Assembly (NCBI GenBank): GCA_028683955.1
Contig: JAQUGR010000002.1
Coordinates: 124,001-188,000, forward strand
Length of the DNA stretch: 64,000 nt
Origin: Bacillota bacterium
Lineage (GTDB): Bacteria; Bacillota; TC1
Direction of reading: 5' to 3'
Numbering within the stretch: the first letter of the stretch is position 1; every line of letters begins with the position of its first letter. Below, piece after piece: positions 33,908 to 43,348 of this stretch. Position numbers and translations under genes: made by a program. The notes beneath the pieces were generated by a model. The model saw nothing but the letters and a program-made list of their open reading frames with translations, was not told where the DNA came from and did not search any database.

Positions 33908-34837
33908 TTGGTGGGGAAAATAGTTGAAGTTGGTATTTTTACTGATGGGGATTTATTTATTAAATCTATTGGGGAAGAATTAATAAAAGAAAATCATAAA
34001 AATATTAACTTTAGTTTTTTTGATGAACAGAGTTTAATAGAGCCAGATTATTTAATTTTGAATTATAAAAATAAAGGGAAGGTAAATAAGTGTAATGCTA
34101 TTTTTTTAAGTGAAAATTTTAATGATGGTGGAATTTTCCTTTTCCAAGCAAAAGGAAAAATTAAGAAGGAAATCTTAAATATTATAAGGGCAGAAGACAT
34201 GGTAAATGAATTTGAGGTGATTTCTGGAATATCTCCATATAATCTAGCTTATGCAACTCTATTTAATCATTTTTTAGCTTCCCGACTAAGCAAGGAAGGT
34301 TTAAAGGTTTGTTTTCTTTCCTTGAATATTAATTTTCCTTATAAGTATTTAGGGTGGAATTTAGATAATAAAGGTTTACTTAAAGCAATATACTATTATC
34401 AAAATAAGGAAAAATTTAATCCGGGTATAATTAGCAAACATCAAAGTGATAATTATTACTTTGTTGAGATGGATTTGAAAATTAATGAAGTTGATGGGAT
34501 AAGTGAAGACTTTATTAAAATGCTATTAGAATTTTTCAAAACAGAAGAATTTAGATATGTAGTTTTTGATTATGGAATTTTTTATTGGCAAATATCAAAT
34601 TTTAGTGATTCAATATTCTATCTTCAAAATAATCAAAATACTTTATTACGGGAAATGGAAAATAATAATCTCTCAAATATGAATACTTTCACAAATCAAG
34701 GTAGAAATGAAATTATTGAAATAGATGATTTGGATAATGTATATGTGATTAAAAATGGGAAATTAAGTTTCAATTGTGAAATGGAGGATATAAAAGGTTG
34801 GAAAAGGAGCTTAAAGAGGAAATTATTGAAGAATTAA
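33908..34837 (+). CDS. tadZ: TadZ/CpaE-like protein with degenerate P-loop
   Basis: Localises the Tad pilus machine in characterised systems. Start TTG 33908 is chosen for GAGGTGG at 33896-33902; GTG codons at 33899 and 33911 are alternatives. About 309 residues: an N-terminal atypical receiver region, then a ParA-like domain near 105-235. The deviant Walker A is replaced by ISGISPYNLAYATLFNHF, without the GK(T/S) lysine, so ATP hydrolysis is unlikely. Recognition depends on operon position before tadA and on the SRLSKEGLKVCFLSLN strand. Confidence 0.65.
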   Translation: MVGKIVEVGIFTDGDLFIKSIGEELIKENHKNINFSFFDEQSLIEPDYLILNYKNKGKVNKCNAIFLSENFNDGGIFLFQAKGKIKKEILNIIRAEDMVNEFEVISGISPYNLAYATLFNHFLASRLSKEGLKVCFLSLNINFPYKYLGWNLDNKGLLKAIYYYQNKEKFNPGIISKHQSDNYYFVEMDLKINEVDGISEDFIKMLLEFFKTEEFRYVVFDYGIFYWQISNFSDSIFYLQNNQNTLLREMENNNLSNMNTFTNQGRNEIIEIDDLDNVYVIKNGKLSFNCEMEDIKGWKRSLKRKLLKN

Positions 34838-35970
34838 GAGATAAAGGAATAATGAGTGAAATAGAAATAAAAGATTTTATCATTGACAAGGTTATAGATA
34901 AAAGCAGAGAAATTGAGCTTGATATTGGCTCTAAAAATGAACTAATCAAAAATATATTTAATAGTATATGCCGTTATGATCTTCTTCAAATCATGCTGGA
35001 TAATAAAGAAATTGATGAAATTATGGTTAATGGACCTAATACTATATTTTATGAGATGAAAGGGAAAATATATAAAGAAGAGAGAACTTTTGAAAATATT
35101 GAACAATTAGAGAATATTATACAAACAATTGTTGGAAAAATGAATAGGATGGTTAATCAAGCAAATCCTATAGTTGATGTGAGATTAGGAGATGGTTCGA
35201 GAGTTAATGTGGTTTTAAAACCAGTTGCTATTGATGGACCAATTCTAACTATAAGAAAGTTTAATAAAGATTTTTTGGATATGAAGGATTTACTTTTAAA
35301 AGAATCTATTAATAAGGAAGTTATAGATTTATTAAAAGTATTAGTTAGATATAAATACAATATATTTATTAGTGGAGGTGCTAGTTCTGGTAAAACTACC
35401 TTTTTAAATTTATTGGCTGGTTTTATACCAAAAGATGAGAGGATTGTTACAATTGAAGATTCTGCGGAATTAGCTATTAGAAATTTAGAAAATATAGTTA
35501 GACTTGAAGCCAGACAGTTAAACCAAGAGAGTATAGATTCAAATATTGATATTCGTAGTTTAATTAAAACTGCTTTAAGAATGAGACCTGACAGAATAAT
35601 AGTTGGTGAAGTAAGAGGTCATGAGGCTTTTGATATGTTAACTGCTATGAATACAGGTCATGAAGGATCTATGTCTACAGGGCATGCTAATAGTGCAAAG
35701 GACATGTTATTACGTCTCTTAACTATGGTAATAGTTGGTAATAATTTAAAAGAAGAGGTAGGGATTAATCTAATTAAAACAGGGATTGATATTATTGTCC
35801 ACTTACAAAGACAAAAAGTTGGGAGGAAAGTTATTGGAGTTTATGAAATAGAGAAGGAGGAAGAAGGGTTGGTTTTAAATACATTATTTGAAAGAAATAG
35901 TTCAGGGAAGTTAACTAGAAAAAATAATATTAAATATCTGGAGAAGTTAAATGTCTATTCCGAAAATTAA
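34798..35970 (+). CDS. tadA: Tad/Flp pilus assembly ATPase TadA (CpaF)
   Basis: Hexameric secretion ATPase that powers pilus extension (and, in Caulobacter, retraction). TTG start, GGAGG ten bases upstream, overlapping tadZ by 40 bases. 390 residues, with N-terminal helices, then Walker A GGASSGKTTFLN near 196-207, the Asp box ITIEDSAEL, Walker B RIIVGEVRGHEAFDML and His box STGHANSAKDMLLRL. All catalytic motifs intact. Confidence 0.93.
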   Translation: MEKELKEEIIEELRDKGIMSEIEIKDFIIDKVIDKSREIELDIGSKNELIKNIFNSICRYDLLQIMLDNKEIDEIMVNGPNTIFYEMKGKIYKEERTFENIEQLENIIQTIVGKMNRMVNQANPIVDVRLGDGSRVNVVLKPVAIDGPILTIRKFNKDFLDMKDLLLKESINKEVIDLLKVLVRYKYNIFISGGASSGKTTFLNLLAGFIPKDERIVTIEDSAELAIRNLENIVRLEARQLNQESIDSNIDIRSLIKTALRMRPDRIIVGEVRGHEAFDMLTAMNTGHEGSMSTGHANSAKDMLLRLLTMVIVGNNLKEEVGINLIKTGIDIIVHLQRQKVGRKVIGVYEIEKEEEGLVLNTLFERNSSGKLTRKNNIKYLEKLNVYSEN

Positions 35971-36697
35971 TCTTAATAAAATAAATTCTAGATTGTTTCA
36001 ATTTATTCTAATTTGTTTTTTTATATCATTATTGTATTTTATTTTACTAACAGAAAATATTATTTTTGCCTTTATTATAAGTTGTTTAACTATATTTTTA
36101 GTTCCATATTTCCAAAGATTAATAATTAAAAGGACCAAATATAGGATGATAATAGAATTTCAAGATTTCATTTATCTATTAAATGGTAGTTTACAAGGTG
36201 GTAATTCTTATGATAATGCTTTAGTTGAAACTAAATTTAATTTATTTAGTATGTATGGGGATGATACTTTACTTGGGAAAGAATTAGAAAAAATTATTTA
36301 CTGGAATAAAATTGGGATAGGTTATGAAAAAGGGTTTTTAATGTTAGAAGAGGAATATAAGATTGGATTTTTTAAGGAGTTTTCTACTGTTTTAAACATA
36401 ACCAGGAATAAAGGGGGGAATTTTAAAGAAGTATTGGAACAAACTAATAATACTTTAAGCGAAAGGTTGGAGATTGAAAGAGAAATTGGGACTTTGTTGG
36501 CAAAGCAAAGAATTGAAGTTTTAATGCTTAGAGTAATTCCTTTTATTATGATGTTAGGGTTAAAGTTTATTTATCCAGAAATGATTATATTTCTAACTAC
36601 TAGTATATTAGGGGGTATAACTTTCTTTGGAGTTGGTTTGATATTTGCTTTATCTTTTTATATTAGTAATAAGTTGATGGAGGTAGTATGGGATTAG
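35951..36697 (+). CDS. tadB: Tad pilus inner-membrane platform protein TadB-like
   Basis: T2SSF-type membrane platform protein. 248 residues, two helices near the start (about 17-52), a cytoplasmic domain with GGSYDNAL-like GGNSYDNALVE and RNKGGNFKEVLEQT, then two helices at the end. Overlaps tadA by 20 bases and tadC by 10. AGGAG-like ribosome site GGAGAAG. Confidence 0.85.
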   Translation: MSIPKINLNKINSRLFQFILICFFISLLYFILLTENIIFAFIISCLTIFLVPYFQRLIIKRTKYRMIIEFQDFIYLLNGSLQGGNSYDNALVETKFNLFSMYGDDTLLGKELEKIIYWNKIGIGYEKGFLMLEEEYKIGFFKEFSTVLNITRNKGGNFKEVLEQTNNTLSERLEIEREIGTLLAKQRIEVLMLRVIPFIMMLGLKFIYPEMIIFLTTSILGGITFFGVGLIFALSFYISNKLMEVVWD

Positions 36698-37467
36698 TAT
36701 TTTTTGTTTATCTTGGTATAAGTATATTGTTTTTGTTAAAAGATATTCCCATTCCATATGTGATTAAATGTAAATATCGGTTCCCGGTTGGTGTTAAAGA
36801 GAAAGAAGTTTTGAAGTATTATAATGGTGTTTATAATCTTTCAAAGAATATTAAAGAATATGAAAATCAGGTTTTTAAAAATATCATTTTATTTATACCT
36901 TTAGTATTTTTTGGTTTTATAACAGATGCTGGGTTGGCTTTTTTAGCTTTAGGCTTATTATTTTTTGCTTATAGATTTAAATATTTTCAAATTAAAAAAA
37001 AAGTGGAAAAAAGGCGTATAGAATTTTTTAAAGAATATCCTGGTTTTTTAAATAGTTTAAAACTATATTTACAATCTGGGCTGACTTTGGAAAATGCTTT
37101 AGCAACATATTTTTCATGTGGGAGTCCGGGTTATTATCTTAATTTAATAAAAACGGGATTAGATGGTATTGGTTTGGGTCTTAATAGAAAGTCAGCTTTT
37201 CTTGAAATTATATTGGGTACTAGAGAAAGGGAACTAATAAAATTGGTTAATTTTTTTGTTCAATTTTATCAAGTGGGCTTTGAAGGTAATAGTTATTTAA
37301 TACAACTGGGTGATGAAGCTTGGAAATTGAAGAAGGAGACAATAAAACGGATAGCAGAGGAAGGTTCGGCTAAAATGGTAATACCGATGATGTTAATCTT
37401 TATTGGTGTTAGTATTTTGGTTTTAATACCTAGTGTTTATTCTATTATTAATGGAAATGGGTTTTAG
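36688..37467 (+). CDS. tadC: Tad pilus inner-membrane platform protein TadC-like
   Basis: Second platform protein. 259 residues with hydrophobic segments near 1-16, 68-95 and at the end (about 229-255), and a T2SSF-like middle with LQSGLTLENALATY. GGAGG before ATG. The tadB/tadC pair is diagnostic for Tad-type rather than classical type IV pili. Confidence 0.83.
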   Translation: MGLVFFVYLGISILFLLKDIPIPYVIKCKYRFPVGVKEKEVLKYYNGVYNLSKNIKEYENQVFKNIILFIPLVFFGFITDAGLAFLALGLLFFAYRFKYFQIKKKVEKRRIEFFKEYPGFLNSLKLYLQSGLTLENALATYFSCGSPGYYLNLIKTGLDGIGLGLNRKSAFLEIILGTRERELIKLVNFFVQFYQVGFEGNSYLIQLGDEAWKLKKETIKRIAEEGSAKMVIPMMLIFIGVSILVLIPSVYSIINGNGF

Positions 37468-37475
37468 GAGGCTTT

Positions 37476-37682
37476 ATGTTTAAAAAGATATTTATTAAAT
37501 TATATAATGTTTTAAAAAAGGATAGAGGAATAGAGACTATTGAGGTAGTTATAATATTGGTTATTCTTGTTGCTTTGGGTTTTGCTTTTAGAAATGTAAT
37601 TACTGGTTGGTACAATCATTTAGTTAGTGGGATTGATGGTCAAATAATGAACGGCTCGAGTGAAGTTCCAAATGGTTTATAG
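37476..37682 (+). CDS. Flp-type pilin (type IVb, small)
   Basis: Major pilin candidate: 68 residues with a basic leader, the prepilin-like cleavage region RGIETIEVVI (Glu five residues after the Gly) and a hydrophobic helix to about residue 42. AGGAGG ribosome site. No prepilin peptidase (TadV/CpaA) lies in the operon, so processing must use a protein encoded elsewhere. Confidence 0.8.
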   Translation: MFKKIFIKLYNVLKKDRGIETIEVVIILVILVALGFAFRNVITGWYNHLVSGIDGQIMNGSSEVPNGL

Positions 37683-38325
37683 TGATGAAAGGGGGAGCTC
37701 TACTATTGAAGGGGCAATAGTATTTCCAATTATATTACTTTTAATTTTCAGTTTATTCTCTCTTACTTTTAAAATATTTAATAAGTTTTCTGTAATTAAT
37801 AGTCTTGGTCATGCCTTAAGGGTTGGTTCTTATAGTTGGTATAATGATAAGAAACTTTATGATGATATTATCTATGACTTTGATGGAACTAAGGCTACTA
37901 TTAAAAAACTGAAACAGACAAATGTTCTTTATAAAAGTATTTTAAAACCAGTTTATTCTGAGAGTAAGGCATCCTTTTCTTTATCTAATTTAATTCTGTA
38001 CCGAAGTATTAATGGCAAGGTGGATAATATTGAGGGAAAATACCCAATATACAGGGGTGCTATGTTTGTTAGAGGGAGTCAATATGCTAAGGAATTATTG
38101 GAGGATGCATTTAGTAATTTAGAGGAAAATATGCCTGATAGTCAGGAAGTTTATATAGTGGATGATGATATTGATGAGTATGAGTATGATCGTGTATATC
38201 ATCTTTATAGTGATTGTAGTTATTTGAAGAATGGCTATAAGAGCAAAACTACTCTAGGTGAAGGGAGGGGGATGGGATTTAGAGTTTGTAGAATATGTCT
38301 GGCCAGAAAAACAGGTATGGACTAA
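37672..38325 (+). CDS. TadE-like pseudopilin with a C-terminal cysteine cluster
   Basis: Minor pilin or assembly factor. An ATG at 37672 is taken as start; a GTG at 37660 is also possible, and both overlap the pilin gene. About 217 residues: TadE signature GSSTIEGAIVFPIILLLIF at the N-terminus, then an exported domain. The last 45 residues contain YHLYSDCSYLKNG and FRVCRICLARK, i.e. three cysteines and a histidine spaced like the small zinc-binding motif YHxxxC...CxxC. This is uncommon in TadE proteins. Confidence 0.78.
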   Translation: MVYSDERGSSTIEGAIVFPIILLLIFSLFSLTFKIFNKFSVINSLGHALRVGSYSWYNDKKLYDDIIYDFDGTKATIKKLKQTNVLYKSILKPVYSESKASFSLSNLILYRSINGKVDNIEGKYPIYRGAMFVRGSQYAKELLEDAFSNLEENMPDSQEVYIVDDDIDEYEYDRVYHLYSDCSYLKNGYKSKTTLGEGRGMGFRVCRICLARKTGMD

Positions 38326-38362
38326 TGGTATATTTAAAGGTAAAATAGTAAAAGAGGTGAGT

Positions 38363-38548
38363 ATGATGTACCAAGAAGGAATGATTGTAATTATGAAAAA
38401 ACCTCATCCTTGTGGTGGATATACTTGGAAGATTTTAAGGGTGGGTGCAGATTTTAGAATTGAATGTACTACTTGTAAAAGAAGTGTTATGATATCTAGA
38501 GAGAATTTCACTAAACGTGTTAAAAAAATATTGTCAGAAGAAGAGTAG
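38363..38548 (+). CDS. DUF951 family protein
   Basis: 61 residues, start ATG 38363 (or the next codon, also ATG) after AGAGGTGA. Motifs GMIVIMKKPHPCGGYTWKILRVGADFRIEC and TCKRSV show the paired cysteines of DUF951, a small conserved Firmicutes protein of unknown function that often lies near rpsF-ssb-rpsR. Here only ssb follows, after 10 bases. Confidence 0.85.
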   Translation: MMYQEGMIVIMKKPHPCGGYTWKILRVGADFRIECTTCKRSVMISRENFTKRVKKILSEEE

Positions 38549-38558
38549 GAGGAAGAAA

Positions 38559-38969
38559 ATGTATAATAAGGTAACTTTAGTTGGTAGATTAGTTAGGGAT
38601 CCTGAGCTTAGGTATACTCCATCAGGTAAAGCTGTTGCTAATTTCACATTGGCAGTGGACAGAGGTTTTAAAGATAAAGAGACTGGTGAAAGCACTGCGG
38701 ATTTCATCAAGATTACTACTTGGGATAAGCAAGCTGAAAATGTTGGCAATATCTTAAAAAAAGGTAGATTGGTTTTGGTAGATGGTAGTATTAGAACTGG
38801 TAGTTATGAAAAAGATGGACAAAAAGTTTATACTACTGATGTTCAAGCTAGCAGGGTTGTATTCCTTGATAGAGATAAATCTTCAGAAAGTTCTGGGGGC
38901 GGCGGAAGTAATGTAGAAGATGTATTCTTCCCAAGTCAAGGATTAGAGGATGATGACGTACCATTTTAG
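38559..38969 (+). CDS. ssb: Single-stranded DNA-binding protein
   Basis: Coats ssDNA in replication and repair. Start ATG 38559 with AGGAGG at 38547-38552; the open frame upstream overlaps DUF951 and is not coding. 136 residues: OB fold (MYNKVTLVGRLVRDPELRYTPSGKAVANF...), glycine/serine linker, acidic tip DDDVPF that binds partner proteins. The usual neighbours rpsF and rpsR are missing. Confidence 0.97.
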   Translation: MYNKVTLVGRLVRDPELRYTPSGKAVANFTLAVDRGFKDKETGESTADFIKITTWDKQAENVGNILKKGRLVLVDGSIRTGSYEKDGQKVYTTDVQASRVVFLDRDKSSESSGGGGSNVEDVFFPSQGLEDDDVPF

Positions 38970-39003
38970 GTATAAGGAAGTTATAAATATTTAGTTATGA
39001 GTA

Positions 39004-39041
39004 AGTCAGTAACAATTAAAAATTGTTGCTGACTTTTTAAT
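39004..39041 (+). terminator. Terminator after ssb
   Basis: AGTCAGTAACAAT (39004-39016) pairs with ATTGTTGCTGACT (39022-39034) with one G-T pair, then five T. Confidence 0.85.
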
Positions 39042-39147
39042 ATATAGTTAGATAATATCTCTATTTGATAGAATAATATAGTGTCTGTTTTAATAAATAC
39101 TGATATAATATTTAAAATGACTAAATTAAGGGAGAATAATCTAAATT

Positions 39148-39762
39148 ATGGATAAATTGTTAGATGGAATTATTAATTTTAAAAATAAAGACTTTAAAGA
39201 TCATGAGAAGTTATTTGCAGATTTAAAAAATATACAAAAACCTCATACTTTATTTATTACCTGTTCGGATTCTAGGATTGATCCTAATATGATTACAGGT
39301 TCTCTACCTGGGGAATTATTTATTATTCGTAATGTTGCTAATATTATTCCTCCAAACAGGGAAACTTCTGATTATGTGGCTACTACTTCTGCGGTGGAGT
39401 ATGCTGTACAGGTTTTAGGTGTTGAAAATATTATTGTATGTGGTCATTCTAATTGTGGAGGCTGTGCAGCTAGTCTTTATTCTATGGATATAATTAACGA
39501 GTTACCTCATACTAGTAAATGGTTGGAGTTATTGGATAATGTTAAAGAGAAAATAATGAAGAGCAATAAGAAGGAAGCTTGGGAGTGGATGTTAGAGCAA
39601 GCTAATGTTGTTGAGCAAATTAATAATTTGAAGACCTATCCCTTTATCTCAGAGCGTATAAAGGATAAGACGCTGAGTGTTAGTGGCTGGTACTATATTA
39701 TTGAAACTGGGGAAGTATATATATTTGATAATGAAACTAAGGCTTTTATGTTATCTAATTAG
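39148..39762 (+). CDS. Beta-class carbonic anhydrase
   Basis: Interconverts CO2 and bicarbonate. 204 residues with zinc ligands in TCSDSRID (Cys and Asp near 39-41) and HSNCGGC (His and Cys near 99-102). RNVANIIPP matches the family. GGGAGAA ribosome site. It stands alone; bicarbonate supply for carboxylating anaerobic enzymes such as the KorAB complex nearby is plausible. Confidence 0.93.
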   Translation: MDKLLDGIINFKNKDFKDHEKLFADLKNIQKPHTLFITCSDSRIDPNMITGSLPGELFIIRNVANIIPPNRETSDYVATTSAVEYAVQVLGVENIIVCGHSNCGGCAASLYSMDIINELPHTSKWLELLDNVKEKIMKSNKKEAWEWMLEQANVVEQINNLKTYPFISERIKDKTLSVSGWYYIIETGEVYIFDNETKAFMLSN

Positions 39763-40353
39763 TTAGGATATATCAGTATTTATGAAAATGCAGTTTTTTA
39801 ACATAATTACATCACACAATATACATTAATATTAGATAAATTAATATTAATTATAAAATAGTTATAGATAATAATAAAAATCCTAAGAAATATAATTTTA
39901 TTAAAAATTTAAATAAGAGATTAAGAAACCATCATAAAATTATTGGTATGATCTTGATTAGAACTGGTTTAGTTCATGGGTTGTACTAAATTGAACCTGT
40001 ACTAAGTCTTAATTTGGGTTTTATCTATTTTACTTAGTTTGTCTTTTATGTATAGGGGGTCATTTTCTAAATATAAGGGGTGGATGTGTAATTTACTAGT
40101 GTAGCTACTTATAGTTCTAATGATATTACCAATTCTAATAATAGTGACTTGGATCATGCTTTGATTAAATAAAAAAACTGAAAAACATCAAAATTTTTAT
40201 GCGATTGTTGTAAAGAAGTCCTCAAAGAAGGGCTTCTTTTTATATATATAATTAGTAAATTAAAATATTTAGACGTATAATGTAACTAACGAATTAAAGC
40301 AGAAAAAAAGATAGAAGATACTAGAATAGAATATAAGACAGGAGGTAACATAA
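39763..40353. other. 590-base intergenic stretch with terminator and a possible gene remnant
   Basis: Mostly AT-rich and non-coding. On the plus strand a 22-codon frame ending at about 40171 (tail NDITNSNNSDLDHALIK, stop TAA) is preceded by stops and has no ribosome site. It could be the tail of a lost gene. A terminator follows at 40212-40243. The korA ribosome site AGGAGG is at 40341-40346. I see no complete gene. Confidence 0.4.
40212..40243 (+). terminator. Orphan terminator upstream of korA
   Basis: AAAGAAGTCC (40212-40221) pairs with GGGCTTCTTT (40230-40239), then a T run. It is 450 bases from the carbonic anhydrase stop. Confidence 0.75.
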
Positions 40354-42000
40354 ATGAACACAACATCAATAATGATAGCCGGACAAACAGGATATGGCAT
40401 ACACGAAGCAGGAATCCTAGTAGGCCGACTACTTGGAGAAATGGGATACAACATCTACATGATGGACGACTACCCATCACTAATAAGAGGAGGCTATCAG
40501 TTTGTAATCATAAGAGCCTCTCAAGAGAAGATCGCAGCACATTATGACCAAGTAGATATACTCCTAGCTATGAACCAAGACGCCATCAATCACAATAAAA
40601 ACAAAATAAATGAAAAAACAATCCTAATATACAATGCAGATAAAGTAAACGCCGAAAAAGGAGTAAGTCTCTCCATAAATGAAATACTAAAAGAAGAAGA
40701 AACCCCAGGAAAAGAACTATACTTAATGATAGGAGCCCTAGCAAAAACATTAGACCTACCTTGGATAGTAATAGAAAAAGTCTTTGAAAAACACGAAAAA
40801 GATGATTTGAAAATAAAATTGAAAGCAACAGCCAGAGGATATAAAAGCACAAAAACATCAGAACCACTAACAAAAGGAACAGTAAAGAAACTACCACTAA
40901 TTAGTGGATCACAAGCAATAAGCATAGGACTACTTAAAGCAGGCTTAAATGCTCTAGTAGGATATCCAATGACTCCAACATCACCAATACTCGAATTTAT
41001 GGCAAAATATGAAAAAGAATTAGGCATACACGTAGTCCTACCAGAAAGCGAAATTGCAGTAATAATGATGGCCCTAGGCTATTCCTATATGGGCAAAAGA
41101 AGCGCAGTAGCCACCTCAGGAGGAGGCTTTAGTCTAATGGTAGAGTCTCTGGGACTAGCCGCACAGTCAGAACTTCCAATAGTAATAGTAATGGGACAAA
41201 GAGCAGGACCATCAACAGGAATGCCAACCTATACAGCTCAAACAGACTTAAACTTTGTCCTACATTCAAGTCAAGGAGAATTTCCAAGACTTATAGTAGC
41301 ACCAGGAGATGCAGAAGAAGGAGCATATTGGTCAGCAGTAGCCTTAAATAAAGCCTGGAAATATCAAATACCAGCTTTTATCCTAACCGACAAAACCCAC
41401 TGTCTAGGCTACTTTACCTATGATGAAGAAACAATCCCTAAAATTAGTAAAGAAGAACCAGCACTATGGGATGGAAATGGGGAATATATGAGATATAAAA
41501 ATTCAGAAGATGGAATATCCCCACTCGCCTTCCCACCATTAAAGGATCAGGTAGTAAAGGCAACAGGATATGTGCATGATCAATTTGGCATAACAACAGA
41601 AAACCCAGATATTGCCAAAGAAATTTCAAATAAACGCTTTAAAAAAGAAAGATTCTTAGCAGAAGAAATGAAAAATTATGAAACAGTCAAGACTTATGGG
41701 ACAGGAAAGACAGCACTACTATGTTGGGGATCTAACAAAGGAGTTTGTCTAGAAACAGCAAAGCTATTAGACCTAAAAGTAGTACAAATGGTTATGCTCT
41801 CACCTTTCCCTAAGGAAGCTTTAAATAAAGCACTTGATGGTGTTGACCAACTAATAAATGTTGAATGTAATGCAGAAGGACAACTGGGAATTCTATTAAA
41901 ACAAAATGGATTTAGGGTAGATGAAAATGTACTTAAATATGATGGGAGAGCATTTTCAGTTGAAAAACTAGTAGAAGAAGTTAAGAAGGTGATAAAATGA
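40354..42000 (+). CDS. korA: 2-oxoacid:ferredoxin oxidoreductase, fused gamma-alpha subunit
   Basis: Oxidative decarboxylation of a 2-oxoacid (2-oxoglutarate type most likely) to acyl-CoA with ferredoxin reduction. 548 residues: gamma domain at 1-185 (IMIAGQTGYGIHEAGILVGRLL), alpha domain from about 188 (SGSQAISIGLLKAGLNALVGYPMTPTSPI) to the end. AGGAGG before ATG. The first kilobase is extremely A-rich on the coding strand, which eases off toward the 3' end. It overlaps korB by 4 bases (ATGA). Confidence 0.9.
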   Translation: MNTTSIMIAGQTGYGIHEAGILVGRLLGEMGYNIYMMDDYPSLIRGGYQFVIIRASQEKIAAHYDQVDILLAMNQDAINHNKNKINEKTILIYNADKVNAEKGVSLSINEILKEEETPGKELYLMIGALAKTLDLPWIVIEKVFEKHEKDDLKIKLKATARGYKSTKTSEPLTKGTVKKLPLISGSQAISIGLLKAGLNALVGYPMTPTSPILEFMAKYEKELGIHVVLPESEIAVIMMALGYSYMGKRSAVATSGGGFSLMVESLGLAAQSELPIVIVMGQRAGPSTGMPTYTAQTDLNFVLHSSQGEFPRLIVAPGDAEEGAYWSAVALNKAWKYQIPAFILTDKTHCLGYFTYDEETIPKISKEEPALWDGNGEYMRYKNSEDGISPLAFPPLKDQVVKATGYVHDQFGITTENPDIAKEISNKRFKKERFLAEEMKNYETVKTYGTGKTALLCWGSNKGVCLETAKLLDLKVVQMVMLSPFPKEALNKALDGVDQLINVECNAEGQLGILLKQNGFRVDENVLKYDGRAFSVEKLVEEVKKVIK

Positions 42001-42845
42001 GTGAATTAAAAACATATGCACCAATAGAATGGTGTCCTGGTTGTGGTAATTTTGGTATCCTTTCTGAGATAGAAACTATCCTTATGGAAATGAAAGAAGC
42101 CGGAGAACCTATGGAAAACATCATAATATTAAGTGGTGTTGGCAACCATGCAAAAATAGTAGACTATATTAATGTGAATAGTTTTTATACCATTCATGGA
42201 AGAGCAGTCCCAGCTGCTGAAGCAATTAAGCTTGCAAAACCTGGAACAAAGGTAATCTGTTTTGTGGGGGATGGTGATGGCTTTGCAGAAGGCTTAAGTC
42301 ATTTAATCTTTGCTGCCAAGCGTAATGTGGATATAACAGTACTGGTTCATGATAATAGAGCCTATGCTTTAGCAACTGGTCAGTTTACTCCAACTTCTCA
42401 ATCCTCATATATTGCCAGCACAATGCCAGAGGGGGCTAAAGAGGTATCTTTTAATCCTCTAGAACTTATGATGGTAAGTGGTGCTACTTTTATTGCAAGA
42501 GGTTATCCTTTAAGAAAAGAGCATTTTAAGAAAATACTTCGTGAAGCAATAAATCATAAGGGTTTTTCTGTAGTTGATATCCTTCAGGTTTGTATTACCT
42601 TTAATAATTTATATAAAGACTATAACGAGAAAGTAGAGGAACTAATTCTAAAAGATACTACTAATAGAAAGGAAGCACTTAAAGCAATTCGTAGTTGGGA
42701 TTATTCAGGAACTAAAGCTCCTATCCCAGTGGGTGTTTTCTACCAAGAGGCTAGAAAAGGTTTTGAAGATTATTATTCAACATTTAATGAAAATCAAGAA
42801 GATAGAGAAAAAATCCTAAATCAAATACTTGATACTTTAATATAG
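41997..42845 (+). CDS. korB: 2-oxoacid:ferredoxin oxidoreductase, beta subunit
   Basis: Thiamine-diphosphate-binding subunit. 282 residues with IEWCPGCGNFGIL (CxxC), and the TPP motif GDGDGFAEGLSHLIFAAKRN with VLVHDNRAYALATGQ. No ferredoxin domain, as in KorB-type two-subunit enzymes. Two small genes of unknown function follow in the same direction within 25 bases, so they may belong to the operon. Confidence 0.92.
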   Translation: MSELKTYAPIEWCPGCGNFGILSEIETILMEMKEAGEPMENIIILSGVGNHAKIVDYINVNSFYTIHGRAVPAAEAIKLAKPGTKVICFVGDGDGFAEGLSHLIFAAKRNVDITVLVHDNRAYALATGQFTPTSQSSYIASTMPEGAKEVSFNPLELMMVSGATFIARGYPLRKEHFKKILREAINHKGFSVVDILQVCITFNNLYKDYNEKVEELILKDTTNRKEALKAIRSWDYSGTKAPIPVGVFYQEARKGFEDYYSTFNENQEDREKILNQILDTLI

Positions 42846-42866
42846 AAATTTAAGGAGTGATTGTAA

Positions 42867-43331
42867 ATGTCCTATACTGTTGATTTTAAAAAAATTTCTA
42901 CAGTTGGTTTAGAGACTTCACCAGTATTTGAAGCTCTTGCAGGCTTACGAGCTAATGAAGCAAGATATTTTATGAATAAATACAAACATGAATTTATAGT
43001 AGTACCAGCTAGTGAAAGTAAAGAAACCCTTGAGTATGTGAAAAGAATATTAAAAGAAGAAAGAGACATAGAATTTTCGGCAAAACCTCTGGAAACATCT
43101 AGCTTTCAAGTAGAAAATATTAAATTCACCTATGTTTTTTATGAGGATGGTTTAGCGATAAATGTTATGTACGCTTTAGATGATAAAAAGAAAAGAGCAG
43201 TAGGTTTTAAGCTGTCAGATGGGATGGAAATACCAAAAGAGCTAGAAAACAAATTTAAATTTGCTCGTCAAAAGTCTAAACTTGCTGGAACTATAAGGGG
43301 ATCATTTTTTGTAATTAAAGGTGAATATTAA
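42867..43331 (+). CDS. Protein of unknown function downstream of korB
   Basis: 154 residues, no signal or membrane segment, mixed alpha/beta by eye (VDFKKISTVGLETSPVFEALAGL at the start; GFKLSDGMEIPKELENKFKF later). AAGGAG ribosome site 7-8 bases before ATG. Position 21 bases after korB suggests cotranscription. I do not recognise the family. Confidence 0.65.
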   Translation: MSYTVDFKKISTVGLETSPVFEALAGLRANEARYFMNKYKHEFIVVPASESKETLEYVKRILKEERDIEFSAKPLETSSFQVENIKFTYVFYEDGLAINVMYALDDKKKRAVGFKLSDGMEIPKELENKFKFARQKSKLAGTIRGSFFVIKGEY

Positions 43332-43348
43332 TAAAGGAGTTGAAATAA

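Noticed and set aside
40359-41027. Minus-strand frames within korA
   Set aside because: They arise from the extreme A-richness of the coding strand, which removes stops on the reverse. Composition is hydrophobic and low-complexity, with no ribosome site.
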